A DNA stretch of 64,000 nt from Variovorax jilinensis (GTDB lineage Bacteria > Pseudomonadota > Gammaproteobacteria > Burkholderiales > Burkholderiaceae_C), in assembly GCF_030316885.1 (NCBI RefSeq), contig NZ_JASZYQ010000001.1, positions 1,178,001 to 1,242,000 on the forward strand, in the 5' to 3' direction. Shown here one piece after another: positions 1 to 8,765 of the stretch (its first letter is position 1; each line of letters starts with the position of its first letter). The position numbers were made by a program, and so were the translations under genes. The notes below the pieces were generated by a model. The model was not told where the DNA came from. It saw only the letters and a list, made by a program, of their open reading frames with translations, and made no database searches.

Positions 1-467
1 TTGGTCACGACCACGGGCCCGCGCGCCGGCCGCTCCAGCGAGATCACGATGTCGGCCTCGCGGCGCGACAGATGCACCAGCCGCGGCATCGCCAGCAGGT
101 CGATCACCAGGCTCGGGTGCGCCTGGGCGAACAGCGCCAGCTGCGGCGCCAGGACGACCGTGCCGAAGCCCTCGGTGGCGCCGATGCGCACGAGGCCCGA
201 CAGCCCCTCCTGCGAGGCCGGTGCGGCGCGCTCGACCGTGCGGAAGGCGTTTTCCATCGCCTCCACCTGCGGCTGCAGGCGCCGGCCGGCCTCGGTCAGG
301 CGGTGGCCGTCGGCCTCGCGCGAGAAGAGGGCGCCGCCCAGCTGCTTCTCGAGCGCCTGGATGCGGCGCGCCACGGTGGTGTGGTCGACCGCGAGCCGCC
401 GCGCGGCGCCGACCAGCGTGCCGGTGCGCGACAGCTCGAGAAAGAAGCGCAGGTTGTCCCAGTCCAT
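1..467 (-). CDS. LysR-family transcriptional regulator, N-terminal part (3' end outside window)
   Basis: The reading frame starts with MDWDNLRFFLELSRTGTL and shows a standard LysR winged helix-turn-helix over about residues 1-60 (AARRLAVDHTTVARRIQALE), then the linker helix and the start of the effector-binding domain (GLVRIGATEGFG). Only about 155 codons are present; the gene runs off the left edge. The ATG is just inside a short intergenic region shared with mmsA, which is transcribed the other way, so control of the valine-degradation genes is likely but inferred. The effector cannot be read from the sequence. Valine operons in other genera often use AraC-type MmsR instead, so a LysR here is a variation. 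Confidence 0.88.
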   Translation of the reverse strand, partial: MDWDNLRFFLELSRTGTLVGAARRLAVDHTTVARRIQALEKQLGGALFSREADGHRLTEAGRRLQPQVEAMENAFRTVERAAPASQEGLSGLVRIGATEGFGTVVLAPQLALFAQAHPSLVIDLLAMPRLVHLSRREADIVISLERPARGPVVVT

Positions 468-478
468 GGTGTGCAATT

Positions 479-497
479 ATGCAGATCAGCGCTGCAT
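479..497. promoter_or_regulatory. Candidate LysR operator between lysR and mmsA
   Basis: A perfect inverted repeat ATGCAG-N7-CTGCAT lies 11 bases upstream of the LysR start codon and 78 bases upstream of mmsA. Its size and position fit a LysR recognition site that could act on both divergent promoters. The sequence is seen; the regulatory role is inferred. Confidence 0.5.
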
Positions 498-574
498 ATT
501 TGTCTATTGCCATAGCAAAAGTGCAAAGCTAGCATCGCCCTTCGCTGCCCGCAAATTCAAGGAGACAAGTTCAC

Positions 575-2098
575 ATGGATGCCACCACCACCCCCGCCAC
601 CCAGGTCGCCACCGTCAAGCTCTTGATCGGCGGCAAGTTCGTCGAATCGAAGACCACCGAGTGGCGCGACATCGTCAACCCGGCCACACAGCAGGTGCTG
701 GCCAAGGTGCCGTTCGCCACCGCAGCCGAGGTCGACGCCGCCGTGGCCTCGGCCAAGGACGCCTTCAAGACCTGGCGCAAGACGCCGATCGGCGCGCGTG
801 CGCGCATCTTCCTCAAGTACCAGCAGCTGATCCGCGAGAACATGGCCGAGCTGGCCGCGATCCTCACGGCCGAGCAGGGCAAGACGCTGCCCGATGCCGA
901 GGGCGACGTGTTCCGTGGCCTCGAGGTGGTCGAGCATGCGGCCGCGATCGGCAACCTGCAGCTCGGCGAGATCGCCAACAACGTGGCCAACGGCGTCGAT
1001 ACCTACACGCTGCTGCAGCCGCTGGGCGTCTGCGCCGGCATCACGCCGTTCAACTTCCCCGCGATGATCCCGCTGTGGATGTTCCCGATGGCGATCGTCA
1101 CGGGCAACACCTTCGTGCTCAAGCCCTCCGAGCAGGACCCGATGGTCACGATGCGCCTGTGCGAACTGGCGCTCGAGGCCGGCATTCCCGCGGGCGTGCT
1201 CAACGTCGTGCATGGCGGCGAGTCGGTGGTCAACGCGATCTGCGACCACGCCGACATCAAGGCGATCTCCTTCGTCGGCTCGACCAAGGTCGGCACCCAC
1301 GTCTACAACCGCGCCACGCTGGCCGGCAAGCGCGTGCAATGCATGATGGGCGCGAAGAACCACGCGATCGTGATGCCCGACGCCAACAAGGAGCAGACCC
1401 TCAACGCCCTGGCTGGCGCCAGCTTCGGCGCCGCAGGCCAGCGCTGCATGGCAGTCTCGGTGGCGGTGCTGGTGGGCGATGCGCAGAAGTGGGTGCCCGA
1501 ACTGGTCGCCAAGGCCCAGACGCTGAAGATCGGCGCCGGCACCGAGAAGGGCGTCGACGTCGGCCCGCTGGTGTCCTGCGCGGCCTACGACCGCGTCAAC
1601 GGCCTGATCGAGCGCGGCGTGGCCGACGGCGCGACGCTCGCGCTCGACGGCCGCAAGCCGACCGTGCCGGGCTACGAGAAGGGCAACTTCGTGGGCCCGA
1701 CCGTCTTCGCCGACGTCAAGCCCGGCATGACCATCTACGAACAGGAAATCTTCGGACCGGTGCTGTGCCTGGCCAATGCCGCCACCATCGACGAGGCGAT
1801 CGAGATGATCAACGCCAACCCGAACGGCAATGGCACGGCGATCTTCACGCAGTCGGGTGCCGCGGCGCGCCGCTTCCAGGAAGACATCGACGTCGGCCAG
1901 GTCGGCATCAACGTGCCGATCCCGGTGCCGGTGCCGATGTTCTCGTTCACGGGCTCGCGCGCCTCCAAGCTCGGCGACCTCGGCCCCTACGGCAAGCAGG
2001 TCATCATGTTCTACACGCAGACCAAGACGATCACCGCGCGCTGGTTCGACGACAGCACCGTGAGCCAAGGCGTCAACACCACGATCAGCCTGAAGTAG
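575..2098 (+). CDS. mmsA: Methylmalonate-semialdehyde dehydrogenase (CoA-acylating)
   Basis: A 507-residue aldehyde dehydrogenase, the usual length for MmsA. It converts methylmalonate semialdehyde plus CoA and NAD+ to propionyl-CoA, the last step of valine breakdown. Visible marks are the family text [20 protein letters not shown] (about residues 151-170), the cofactor-fold stretch SFVGSTKVG and the catalytic cysteine in [11 protein letters not shown] (about C291). A good ribosome site (AAGGAGA) precedes the ATG. It is the first gene of a four-gene plus-strand cluster containing the preceding valine-pathway steps, which separates it from generic aldehyde dehydrogenases. Confidence 0.96.
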   Translation: MDATTTPATQVATVKLLIGGKFVESKTTEWRDIVNPATQQVLAKVPFATAAEVDAAVASAKDAFKTWRKTPIGARARIFLKYQQLIRENMAELAAILTAEQGKTLPDAEGDVFRGLEVVEHAAAIGNLQLGEIANNVANGVDTYTLLQPLGVCAGITPFNFPAMIPLWMFPMAIVTGNTFVLKPSEQDPMVTMRLCELALEAGIPAGVLNVVHGGESVVNAICDHADIKAISFVGSTKVGTHVYNRATLAGKRVQCMMGAKNHAIVMPDANKEQTLNALAGASFGAAGQRCMAVSVAVLVGDAQKWVPELVAKAQTLKIGAGTEKGVDVGPLVSCAAYDRVNGLIERGVADGATLALDGRKPTVPGYEKGNFVGPTVFADVKPGMTIYEQEIFGPVLCLANAATIDEAIEMINANPNGNGTAIFTQSGAAARRFQEDIDVGQVGINVPIPVPVPMFSFTGSRASKLGDLGPYGKQVIMFYTQTKTITARWFDDSTVSQGVNTTISLK

Positions 2099-2108
2099 TC
2101 TCGGGCGC

Positions 2109-3263
2109 ATGGACTTCGAACTCACCGAGGAGCAGCGCGCCTTTGCCCAGACCGCGCGCGAATTCGCACTGCACGAATTCGCGCCGCATGCGGCGCGCTG
2201 GGACGCCGAGGCCTTCTTTCCGAAGGAGGCGATCGCCAAGGCCGGCGAGCTCGGCTTCTGCGGCCTCTACGCACCCGAGAGCATCGACGGCCTCGCGCTG
2301 CCGCGCCTCGATGCCACGCTGGTGTTCGAGGAAATGGCCGCGGTCGATCCGTCGACCACGGCCTTCATCACGATCCACAACATGGCGACCTGGATGCTCG
2401 GCACCTGGGGTGGCCCGGCCGTGCGCGAGCGCTGGGGCGCCGACCTCACGAGCGGCCGCAAGCTCGCTTCCTACTGCCTGACCGAGCCGGGCGCGGGCTC
2501 CGACGCTGCATCGCTGAAGACGCGGGCCGAACTCCAGGGCAACGAATACGTCATCAACGGCGGCAAGGCCTTCATCTCGGGCGCGGGCTCGACCGACGTG
2601 CTGGTGCTGATGGCGCGCAGCGGCGGCGGCGGCGCGGGCGGCATCTCGGCCTTTGCGGTGCCGGCCGACGCGCCCGGCATCAGCTACGGCAAGAAGGAGC
2701 ACAAGATGGGCTGGAACAGCCAGCCCACGCGCACCATCGACTTCGACAACGTGCGCATCCCGGCCGAGAACCTGCTGGGCAGCGAAGGCGAGGGCTTCCG
2801 CATCGCGATGAAGGGCCTCGACGGCGGCCGCATCAACATCGCGACCTGCTCGATCGGCGCGGCCCAGGGCGCGCTCGATGCCGCGCGCCGCTACCTGCAC
2901 GAGCGCCAGCAGTTCGGCAAGCCGCTCGCGAGCTTCCAGGCGCTGCAGTTCAAGCTCGCCGACATGGCGACCGAGCTGGTCGCCGCGCGCCAGATGGTGC
3001 GCCTGGCTGCAGCCAAGCTCGACGCCGGCCACGTCGACGCCAGCACCTACTGCGCGATGGCCAAGCGCTTCGCGACCGATGCCGGCTTCAACGTCTGCAA
3101 CGATGCATTGCAACTGCACGGGGGCTACGGCTACCTGAGCGAATTCCCGCTGGAGCGGCTGGTGCGCGATGCGCGCGTGCACCAGATCCTCGAAGGCACC
3201 AATGAAATCATGCGCGTGATCGTCGCGCGCAAGCTGCTGGAAGGCGATAGCGACATCCGATGA
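2109..3263 (+). CDS. Acyl-CoA dehydrogenase, probably isobutyryl-CoA dehydrogenase
   Basis: A 384-residue FAD flavoprotein of the acyl-CoA dehydrogenase family. It has the N-terminal helical domain, the FAD-contact motif YCLTEPGAGSDAASLKT (about residues 125-141), the flavin-binding C-terminal domain, and the catalytic glutamate in QILEGTNE (about E362). It would oxidise isobutyryl-CoA to methacrylyl-CoA and pass electrons to ETF. Substrate choice is inferred from position between mmsA (10-base gap) and the hydroxyisobutyryl-CoA hydrolase, whose start overlaps its stop by four bases. A short/branched-chain dehydrogenase with a wider range is the alternative. Confidence 0.92.
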   Translation: MDFELTEEQRAFAQTAREFALHEFAPHAARWDAEAFFPKEAIAKAGELGFCGLYAPESIDGLALPRLDATLVFEEMAAVDPSTTAFITIHNMATWMLGTWGGPAVRERWGADLTSGRKLASYCLTEPGAGSDAASLKTRAELQGNEYVINGGKAFISGAGSTDVLVLMARSGGGGAGGISAFAVPADAPGISYGKKEHKMGWNSQPTRTIDFDNVRIPAENLLGSEGEGFRIAMKGLDGGRINIATCSIGAAQGALDAARRYLHERQQFGKPLASFQALQFKLADMATELVAARQMVRLAAAKLDAGHVDASTYCAMAKRFATDAGFNVCNDALQLHGGYGYLSEFPLERLVRDARVHQILEGTNEIMRVIVARKLLEGDSDIR

Positions 3264-4375
3264 CCGACTCCGTGGTTCTCTTCAACGAAATCAAGGCCGC
3301 CAACGGCAAGCGCTTCGGCGTTGCCACGCTCAATGCGCCGGCCTCGCTCAACTCGCTGTCGGTCGCCATGGTGCGGCTGCTCACCCCCAGGCTGCGCGAA
3401 TGGGCGGCCGACGCCGGCATCGCCGGCGTGCTGCTCGATGCCGCGGGCGAGAAATCCTTCTGCGCCGGTGGCGACCTGCGCCAGCTCTACCAGACGCTGC
3501 GCGACTGCGGTGCCGAGCGCAACGAATACGCCGAGCGCTTCTTCGGCGAGGAATACGAACTCGACCATCTGATCCACACCTTCCCGAAGCCCTTCCTGTG
3601 CTGGGGCCACGGCATCGTCATGGGCGGCGGGGTCGGCCTCATGGCCGGCGCCTCGCACCGCGTGGTCACGGCGCAGAGCCGGGTCGCGATGCCCGAGATC
3701 AACATCGGCCTCTACCCGGACGTCGGCGGCAGCTGGTTCCTGCGCCGCATGCCGGGCCGCGTCGGCCTGTTCCTCGCGCTGACCGCGGCGCCGCTGAATG
3801 CGGCCGACGCGATCTTCTGCGGCCTGGCCGACCTGCTCGTGCCGCACGCGAACAAGGCAGGGGTGCTCGACGCCATCGCGGGCGCCGCATGGAAGGGCGA
3901 GCCCGCGGCCGACCGCGCCACGCTCTCGCGCCTGCTGGCCGCGGCCGGCGAGGGCGCCGAGCTGCCGGCCTCGAAGCTGCGCGAGCACTTCGACACGATC
4001 AACACGCTGATGGCCGGCGACGACCTGCTCGACATTGCGCGCCGCCTGCGCGAGCTCAAGAGCGAAGACCCCTGGCTGCAGGCCGCTGCCGCCACCTTCG
4101 CCAAGGGCGCGCCGAGTTCGGCCGCACTGAGCTTCGCGCTCTGGCAGCGCGTGCAGCGCATGTCGCTGGCCGAGGTGTTCCGTCTCGAGTACTGGGCATC
4201 GCTGGGTTGCTGCGCACATGCCGACTTCGCCGAAGGCATTCGCGCCGTGCTGGTCGACAAGGACCGCAACCCGAAGTGGACCCCCGCCACGCTCGAGGAG
4301 ATCACGCCCGCCTTCATCGACGACCACCTGCGCCCGCGCGGCGAGATGGCGCCCGAACTGGTGTCGCTCGCCTGA
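3260..4375 (+). CDS. 3-hydroxyisobutyryl-CoA hydrolase (enoyl-CoA hydratase/isomerase family)
   Basis: A 371-residue crotonase-fold protein of the longer ECH_2 subfamily; classical enoyl-CoA hydratases are about 260 residues. The oxyanion-hole segment SFCAGGDLRQLY and the block GHGIVMGGGVGLMAGASHRV, followed by MPEINIGLYPDVGGSWFL, are typical of 3-hydroxyisobutyryl-CoA hydrolases. The enzyme frees 3-hydroxyisobutyrate from CoA in the valine pathway. Its ATG overlaps the stop of the dehydrogenase gene (ATGA), suggesting coupled translation. The neighbouring mmsB uses its product. No separate methacrylyl-CoA hydratase gene is seen in the cluster, so that step must be supplied elsewhere. Confidence 0.92.
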   Translation: MTDSVVLFNEIKAANGKRFGVATLNAPASLNSLSVAMVRLLTPRLREWAADAGIAGVLLDAAGEKSFCAGGDLRQLYQTLRDCGAERNEYAERFFGEEYELDHLIHTFPKPFLCWGHGIVMGGGVGLMAGASHRVVTAQSRVAMPEINIGLYPDVGGSWFLRRMPGRVGLFLALTAAPLNAADAIFCGLADLLVPHANKAGVLDAIAGAAWKGEPAADRATLSRLLAAAGEGAELPASKLREHFDTINTLMAGDDLLDIARRLRELKSEDPWLQAAAATFAKGAPSSAALSFALWQRVQRMSLAEVFRLEYWASLGCCAHADFAEGIRAVLVDKDRNPKWTPATLEEITPAFIDDHLRPRGEMAPELVSLA

Positions 4376-4417
4376 GCGCACCGCCCGCTTTCGAGTTCAA
4401 GAACGGAGACACACGAC

Positions 4418-5308
4418 ATGAAGATCGCTTTCATCGGCCTGGGCAACATGGGCGGCCCGATGGCCCTCAACCTGCAGAAGGCCGGCCATGCGCTGAGCGC
4501 CTTCGACCTCTCGGCCGAGGCCTGCAGGAAGTTCGGTGCCGATGGCCTTCCGATCGCGGCCTCGGCGGCCGCCGCGGTCGAAGGCGCCGACGTCGTGATC
4601 AGCATGCTGCCGGCCAGCGCGCATGTCGAAGGCCTCTACCTCGGCAGCGACGGCCTGCTCGGCAGGATCGCGCCCGGCGCGCTCGTCATCGACAGCAGCA
4701 CGATCGCCGCCGCCACCTCGCGTAAGGTCGCCGAGGCGGGCGCGGCGCACGGGATCGCGGTGATCGACGCGCCGGTCTCGGGCGGTACGGGCGGTGCGAT
4801 CGCGGGCACGCTGACCTTCATGGTCGGCGGCTCCGAAGCCGACCTCGAACGCGCGCGGCCAGTGCTCGAGAAGATGGGCAGCAACATCTTCCATGCGGGC
4901 GCTGCGGGCGCCGGGCAGACCGCCAAGATCTGCAACAACATGCTGCTCGGCATCCTCATGATCGGCACCTCGGAGGCGATCGCGCTGGGCGTCGCCAACG
5001 GGCTCGATCCCAAGGTGCTGTCGGAGATCATGCGGCGCAGTTCGGGCGGCAACTGGGCACTCGAGAAATACAACCCGCTGCCGGGCGTGATGGACACGGC
5101 GCCGGCCTCCAAGGGCTACGCGGGCGGCTTCGGCACCGACCTGATGCTCAAGGACCTGGGCCTGGCGCAGGAGAACGCGGCCGCGGTGCGTGCATCGACG
5201 CCGCTCGGCGGCCTGGCACGCAACCTGTACGCCGCCCACAGCTTGGGCGGGAACGGCGCGCTCGACTTCTCGAGCGTGATCAAACTGGTGCAGGCGCGGC
5301 AGGGCTGA
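4418..5308 (+). CDS. mmsB: 3-hydroxyisobutyrate dehydrogenase
   Basis: A 296-residue beta-hydroxyacid dehydrogenase that oxidises 3-hydroxyisobutyrate to methylmalonate semialdehyde, the substrate of MmsA. It begins with the NAD-binding motif FIGLGNMGGPMA, has the substrate-binding DAPVSGGTGGA segment (about residues 113-123) and the catalytic lysine in GQTAKICNNM (about K170). The length matches the family. It follows the hydrolase by 42 bases with a GGAG-type ribosome site, closing the plus-strand cluster; a hairpin lies just downstream. Confidence 0.96.
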   Translation: MKIAFIGLGNMGGPMALNLQKAGHALSAFDLSAEACRKFGADGLPIAASAAAAVEGADVVISMLPASAHVEGLYLGSDGLLGRIAPGALVIDSSTIAAATSRKVAEAGAAHGIAVIDAPVSGGTGGAIAGTLTFMVGGSEADLERARPVLEKMGSNIFHAGAAGAGQTAKICNNMLLGILMIGTSEAIALGVANGLDPKVLSEIMRRSSGGNWALEKYNPLPGVMDTAPASKGYAGGFGTDLMLKDLGLAQENAAAVRASTPLGGLARNLYAAHSLGGNGALDFSSVIKLVQARQG

Positions 5309-5313
5309 TTCCC

Positions 5314-5332
5314 GTCCGGCAGCACGCCGGAC
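5314..5332. terminator. Hairpin between convergent mmsB and zinc-ribbon gene
   Basis: A perfect 7-bp stem (GTCCGGC / GCCGGAC) with a 5-base loop starts six bases after the mmsB stop and lies before the stop of the opposing gene. There is no long T-tract, so termination efficiency is uncertain, but the position suits a shared terminator. Confidence 0.45.
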
Positions 5333-5344
5333 TTCGTCCGGGCC

Positions 5345-6103
5345 TCAGGTCCCGAGCATGGGATTGCGCCGGGCCTCGTCGCGGCGCCGGTCCTCGCGCA
5401 CCGCATCGCAGCGCGGATGGCGGGCATAGGCCGCCTGGTCGCAGTGCGCGGCCTCGCAGCGTGCGGCGGAGAAGAAATTGAGGTTCTCGCAACCGCGGCG
5501 TGGATCGAGCGCCGCGGAGCGTGCGGGCGGCACGGGGGCCGGCGGCGTGCGTCGCGCGACCGCCGCTGGCGGTGGTGCCGTCGGCGCAGCCGCAGCGCCC
5601 GGCATCGCGGCCACGGGCGGATCGACCGCGACTTCGGCCTCGCCTTTGCCGAGCGAGGCCGAGAGCGGCACATCGGCCGCAGCCTCGGCGGACCGTTGTG
5701 GAGCGTCTGGCGGCGCGCGCTGCAAGACCTGCGGCGCATCGACCGGGACTGGCACGGTGGCCACGGGCGGTGCCATCGGCAAGGGGCCGGTCGCGGCCGG
5801 CCCTTCGAGCTGCGCTGCGCTCGGAGGCTTGCGGGTCACGTAGCCGAACCAGCCGCCGAAGCCGACGAACGCGGCCAGCATCACCGCGCCGAGCGCCAGC
5901 CAGAAGCTGCGCGGCGCATTGGCGTCGGAAGTCGTGCCGCGGTGGCTGGCTGGCATCGGCCGCGACATGGGCCGCCGTGAGTGGACGGCGCCCGCCAGCA
6001 ACGGGTCGGTCGGCGAGAAGCTCGGCAGCTTGCGCGCGCAGCCATGGCAGAACTTCGCGGCATCGCGGTTCTCGGTCTGGCAGGCGGGACAACTGACGGG
6101 CAT
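5345..6103 (-). CDS. Zinc-ribbon single-pass membrane protein of unknown function
   Basis: A 252-residue protein with an N-terminal zinc ribbon (C5, C8, C19, C22 in CPACQ...CHGCA), one predicted transmembrane helix (about residues 68-87, SFWLALGAVMLAAFVGFGG), then a long Ala/Pro-rich segment and a short Cys-containing tail (RGCENLNFFSAARCEAAHCD). The arrangement suggests a cytoplasmic metal-binding head and a long extracytoplasmic arm. No enzyme motif is visible and I do not recognise a named family beyond the zinc-ribbon fold. It is transcribed away from the dipeptidase gene. Confidence 0.75.
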   Translation of the reverse strand: MPVSCPACQTENRDAAKFCHGCARKLPSFSPTDPLLAGAVHSRRPMSRPMPASHRGTTSDANAPRSFWLALGAVMLAAFVGFGGWFGYVTRKPPSAAQLEGPAATGPLPMAPPVATVPVPVDAPQVLQRAPPDAPQRSAEAAADVPLSASLGKGEAEVAVDPPVAAMPGAAAAPTAPPPAAVARRTPPAPVPPARSAALDPRRGCENLNFFSAARCEAAHCDQAAYARHPRCDAVREDRRRDEARRNPMLGT

Positions 6104-6255
6104 TCGGCACTCCTGGGCGCTGAAACATCAACCCGTCACTTTGAGCCCTCGGGCCGGTGCTGTCTGCCAGCGCAGGCCTACGCGATTCGGCCCGAGGGTC
6201 TTGGCGCAAACGTAGACTGCTGCAACGCATCTCTCATCGTTCCCGGAGCCCTCCC

Positions 6256-8004
6256 ATGAACCCATCATTCAGTTTCTGCGTCGGCGCGAAGACCCTGGTG
6301 CTCTCGCTCGCCGTCATGGCGGCGACTGCGCAGGCGCAGGCACCGCTGGCCAAGACGCAGCTGGACCGCATCGCGGCGAGCGCGCCGGCGGCGTCCGCGG
6401 CGAACTTTCGCGTCTTCCTGGCCCAGGCCGCCAGGATCGATCCCGGCCTCGGGCCGACCGTCGCCGCCTACAACGCCAACCGGAGCCTGTCGCCCGAACA
6501 GCTGACTCGCATCGCGCGCCTGCTCGGCCTCTACAACCGCCTGCACAACCAGAAGGCGGTGCTGGCCTCGCTCGAGCAGATGGTGGCGCTGCCGACCGTG
6601 CGCGACGACAAGGTGCCGCCGCACGAGAGCCGGCCGATCATCGAGTTCGGGCGCCTCATCGAGAAGATGGCGGGCGAGTTCGGCCTCGTGTTCCGCAACG
6701 TCGACAACCGGATCTTCGAGGTCCGCCTGCCGGGCCGCGGGCGCGAGGAGTTCGGCATCCTCACGCATGCCGACGTCGTGCCCGCGGTGGCCGACGAATG
6801 GGTGCTCGAGGACGGCACCCGGCTCGACCCCTTCAAGATGACGCGCGTGGGCGAGCTGCTGTATGGCCGCGGCACGATCGACGACAAGGGATCGATCGCG
6901 GCCGTGATGTACGCGATGAAGGCCGTGAAGGAGAGTGGCCTGCCGCTGGATCGCACGATCCGCCTGATGATCGAGACCACCGAGGAAACCGGCGGCGACG
7001 CGATGAAGTACTACCGTGCCAAGGGACCGCTGCCGGACTACAACATCGTGCTCGACAGCAAGTACCCGGCGGTGGTGGCCGAGAAGGGCTCGGGCGCGCT
7101 CAAGGTCTTCTTTCCGGTCGAACCACCCGACGGCAGCCCGGCGGTGCGCACGGCGATCGTCGCCATGGCGGGCGCGTCCGCGGCCAACGCCGTGCCGCAG
7201 ACCGCGACCGCCACGCTGGAGGGCGGCGACCTCGCGCAGGTGGCGGCCCGGCTCGAATTCGTGAAGGGGCCTTTCATCCGCAAGTACGAGGGGCAGGGCG
7301 GGGGCTTCTCCATCGACATCGCGAAGGAGAGCGACCGCATCGTGGTCAAGGTCATGGGCGTCTCGGCGCACGGTTCGCGCCCGGAGGAAGGCGTGAACCC
7401 GCTGCCGAGGCTCGCGCTGTTCCTGCAGGAATCGGGCGTGGTGACTGCGGCCAACCACTACACGAAGGCCGTTCGCTACCTGGTCGACCTCTACGGCACC
7501 GGCTACCTCGGCGAGAAGCTGGGCGTCGGCTACGGCGACGACTTCATGGGGCCGCTCACGCTGTCGCCGAACCTGGTGCGCGAACGGGACGGCCGGCTCG
7601 AAGTCACGACCAACGTCCGCATGCCGCGCGGCAGCACGCCCGAGGCGCTGACGGAGACGCTCAAGGAAAAGATCGGCGCCTGGGCCAATGGCAGCCAGGC
7701 CCGCATCGAGATCGACTACCAGCAGGGCAACTGGATGGCGCGCGATCCGAAGGGCGCCTGGCTCGCGACCCTGCTCGACATCTACGGTGCGACCACCGGC
7801 CTCGAAGCCAGACCGGTCTCGACCGCCGGCAGCACCACCGCCAAGCTGATGCCGAACGCGATCAACTTCGGCCCCGCGATGCCGGGCAAGAAATACACGG
7901 CCCACAACGCGAAGGAATTCAAGGAGGTGGCCGACCTCGACGCCGACATGCAGATGTTCACCGAGATGCTGGTGCGCATCGGCAATCTCAGAACGATGCA
8001 ATAG
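6256..8004 (+). CDS. Exported M20-family dipeptidase (PepV-like)
   Basis: About 582 residues from the chosen ATG, which begins a clear signal peptide (basic start, LVLSLAVMAAT core, AQAQA cleavage region); earlier in-frame starts would bury this signal. The M20 metallopeptidase signature is complete: GILTHADVVPA (metal His about 171), GRGTIDDKGS (bridging Asp), IETTEETGG (catalytic and metal Glu) and a late STAGSTTAK-AINFGP region, with the inserted dimerisation/lid domain between. Such enzymes cleave dipeptides with two zinc ions; export to the periplasm suggests scavenging. Exact substrate is unknown. Confidence 0.9.
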   Translation: MNPSFSFCVGAKTLVLSLAVMAATAQAQAPLAKTQLDRIAASAPAASAANFRVFLAQAARIDPGLGPTVAAYNANRSLSPEQLTRIARLLGLYNRLHNQKAVLASLEQMVALPTVRDDKVPPHESRPIIEFGRLIEKMAGEFGLVFRNVDNRIFEVRLPGRGREEFGILTHADVVPAVADEWVLEDGTRLDPFKMTRVGELLYGRGTIDDKGSIAAVMYAMKAVKESGLPLDRTIRLMIETTEETGGDAMKYYRAKGPLPDYNIVLDSKYPAVVAEKGSGALKVFFPVEPPDGSPAVRTAIVAMAGASAANAVPQTATATLEGGDLAQVAARLEFVKGPFIRKYEGQGGGFSIDIAKESDRIVVKVMGVSAHGSRPEEGVNPLPRLALFLQESGVVTAANHYTKAVRYLVDLYGTGYLGEKLGVGYGDDFMGPLTLSPNLVRERDGRLEVTTNVRMPRGSTPEALTETLKEKIGAWANGSQARIEIDYQQGNWMARDPKGAWLATLLDIYGATTGLEARPVSTAGSTTAKLMPNAINFGPAMPGKKYTAHNAKEFKEVADLDADMQMFTEMLVRIGNLRTMQ

Positions 8005-8062
8005 CCGGACACGGCGTCAAGCCAGACGAAGGGTTTGGCACCGGCCCTCAACGGGTTCAAAC

Positions 8063-8096
8063 TGTGGCAGCTCCGGAATGCCGGGGCTTTGCCACA
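8063..8096 (+). promoter_or_regulatory. Strong hairpin abutting the ribosome site of the next gene
   Basis: TGTGGCA pairs with TGCCACA and an inner GC(T)CCGG / CCGGGGC stem closes an AATG loop, with a two-base bulge. The 3' arm ends where the AAGGAGA ribosome site of the following gene begins. It may end the dipeptidase transcript, stabilise an mRNA end or affect initiation; there is no T-tract. Confidence 0.4.
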
Positions 8097-8107
8097 AGGA
8101 GAATCCC

Positions 8108-8491
8108 ATGACGAGAAAACTGCAGCTGCGCGCGGCCCTTGCCGCCACCTGCGTCACGCTGGCCATGGCCTGGGGACCGGCGCATGCCGCCGACATCCCG
8201 CTGGTCACGGGCGAGCACTGGACCACCTCGAGCGAAGCGGTCAAGAAGGCCTACCTGGTCGGATTGCAGAACCTGGCGCAGGTCGAGATCGCCTACCAGG
8301 GCGGCAAGCCGCCGGCCGATTCGCAAAGCATCCTGCCGCGCCTGGCCAAGGGCATGCAGGGCCAGACCCTCGACGGCGTTCGCCAGGCCCTCGACCGCTA
8401 CTACGCGGCCAATCCCGCGATGCTCAAGCGCCCCGTGCTCGACACCATCTGGTTCGAGATGGCGGTGCCGGGCCTGCAGAAGAACAAGTAA
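8108..8491 (+). CDS. Small exported protein of unknown function
   Basis: 127 residues. The ATG is chosen because AAGGAGA lies six bases upstream and it starts a clean Sec signal (MTRKLQLRAALAATCVTLAMA, cleavage near AHAAD). The mature part is about 100 residues, helical, without cysteines, with a conserved-looking end (LKRPVLDTIWFEMAVPGLQ). I do not recognise a function. It sits 14 bases before a glycine-zipper lipoprotein gene, so the two are probably co-transcribed. Confidence 0.75.
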   Translation: MTRKLQLRAALAATCVTLAMAWGPAHAADIPLVTGEHWTTSSEAVKKAYLVGLQNLAQVEIAYQGGKPPADSQSILPRLAKGMQGQTLDGVRQALDRYYAANPAMLKRPVLDTIWFEMAVPGLQKNK

Positions 8492-8505
8492 GCCAAGGAA
8501 GCACC

Positions 8506-8742
8506 ATGAAGAAACTCACTTGCATCGCGAGCGTCGCGGCCGTGCTTCTGCTCGGCGCCGGCTGCACCGACATGACGCCGCGCCAGCAGGGCACCCTCTC
8601 GGGTGCCGGCATGGGGGCGCTGGGCGGCGCCGGCATCGCGGCGATCTCGGGCGGGGACGCCTGGACCGGTGCCGCGATCGGCGGCCTGGCGGGCGGCGTG
8701 GCCGGCAACATCCACGGCGGACGGCAGCAGCCGCGCTGGTGA
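8506..8742 (+). CDS. Small glycine-zipper lipoprotein
   Basis: 78 residues with a lipoprotein signal (MKKLTCIASVAAVLLLGAGC, acylated Cys about 20; the lipobox is loose because Gly occupies -3). The mature part is a glycine-zipper repeat (GAGMGALGGAGIAAISGG... AAIGGLAGGVAGNIHGG), as in YMGG-like/OsmB-type outer-membrane lipoproteins. It starts after AAGGAAGC and follows the exported-protein gene by 14 bases. The role is probably envelope-related; nothing more specific can be read. Confidence 0.82.
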   Translation: MKKLTCIASVAAVLLLGAGCTDMTPRQQGTLSGAGMGALGGAGIAAISGGDAWTGAAIGGLAGGVAGNIHGGRQQPRW

Positions 8743-8765
8743 CGCCCGGGGGCCCGCGAGGGCTC

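Noticed and set aside
557-2239. 560-codon open frame on the minus strand over mmsA
   Set aside because: It is an antisense frame typical of high-GC genes; His/Arg/Ala-rich with no family text, while mmsA on the plus strand has complete catalytic motifs.
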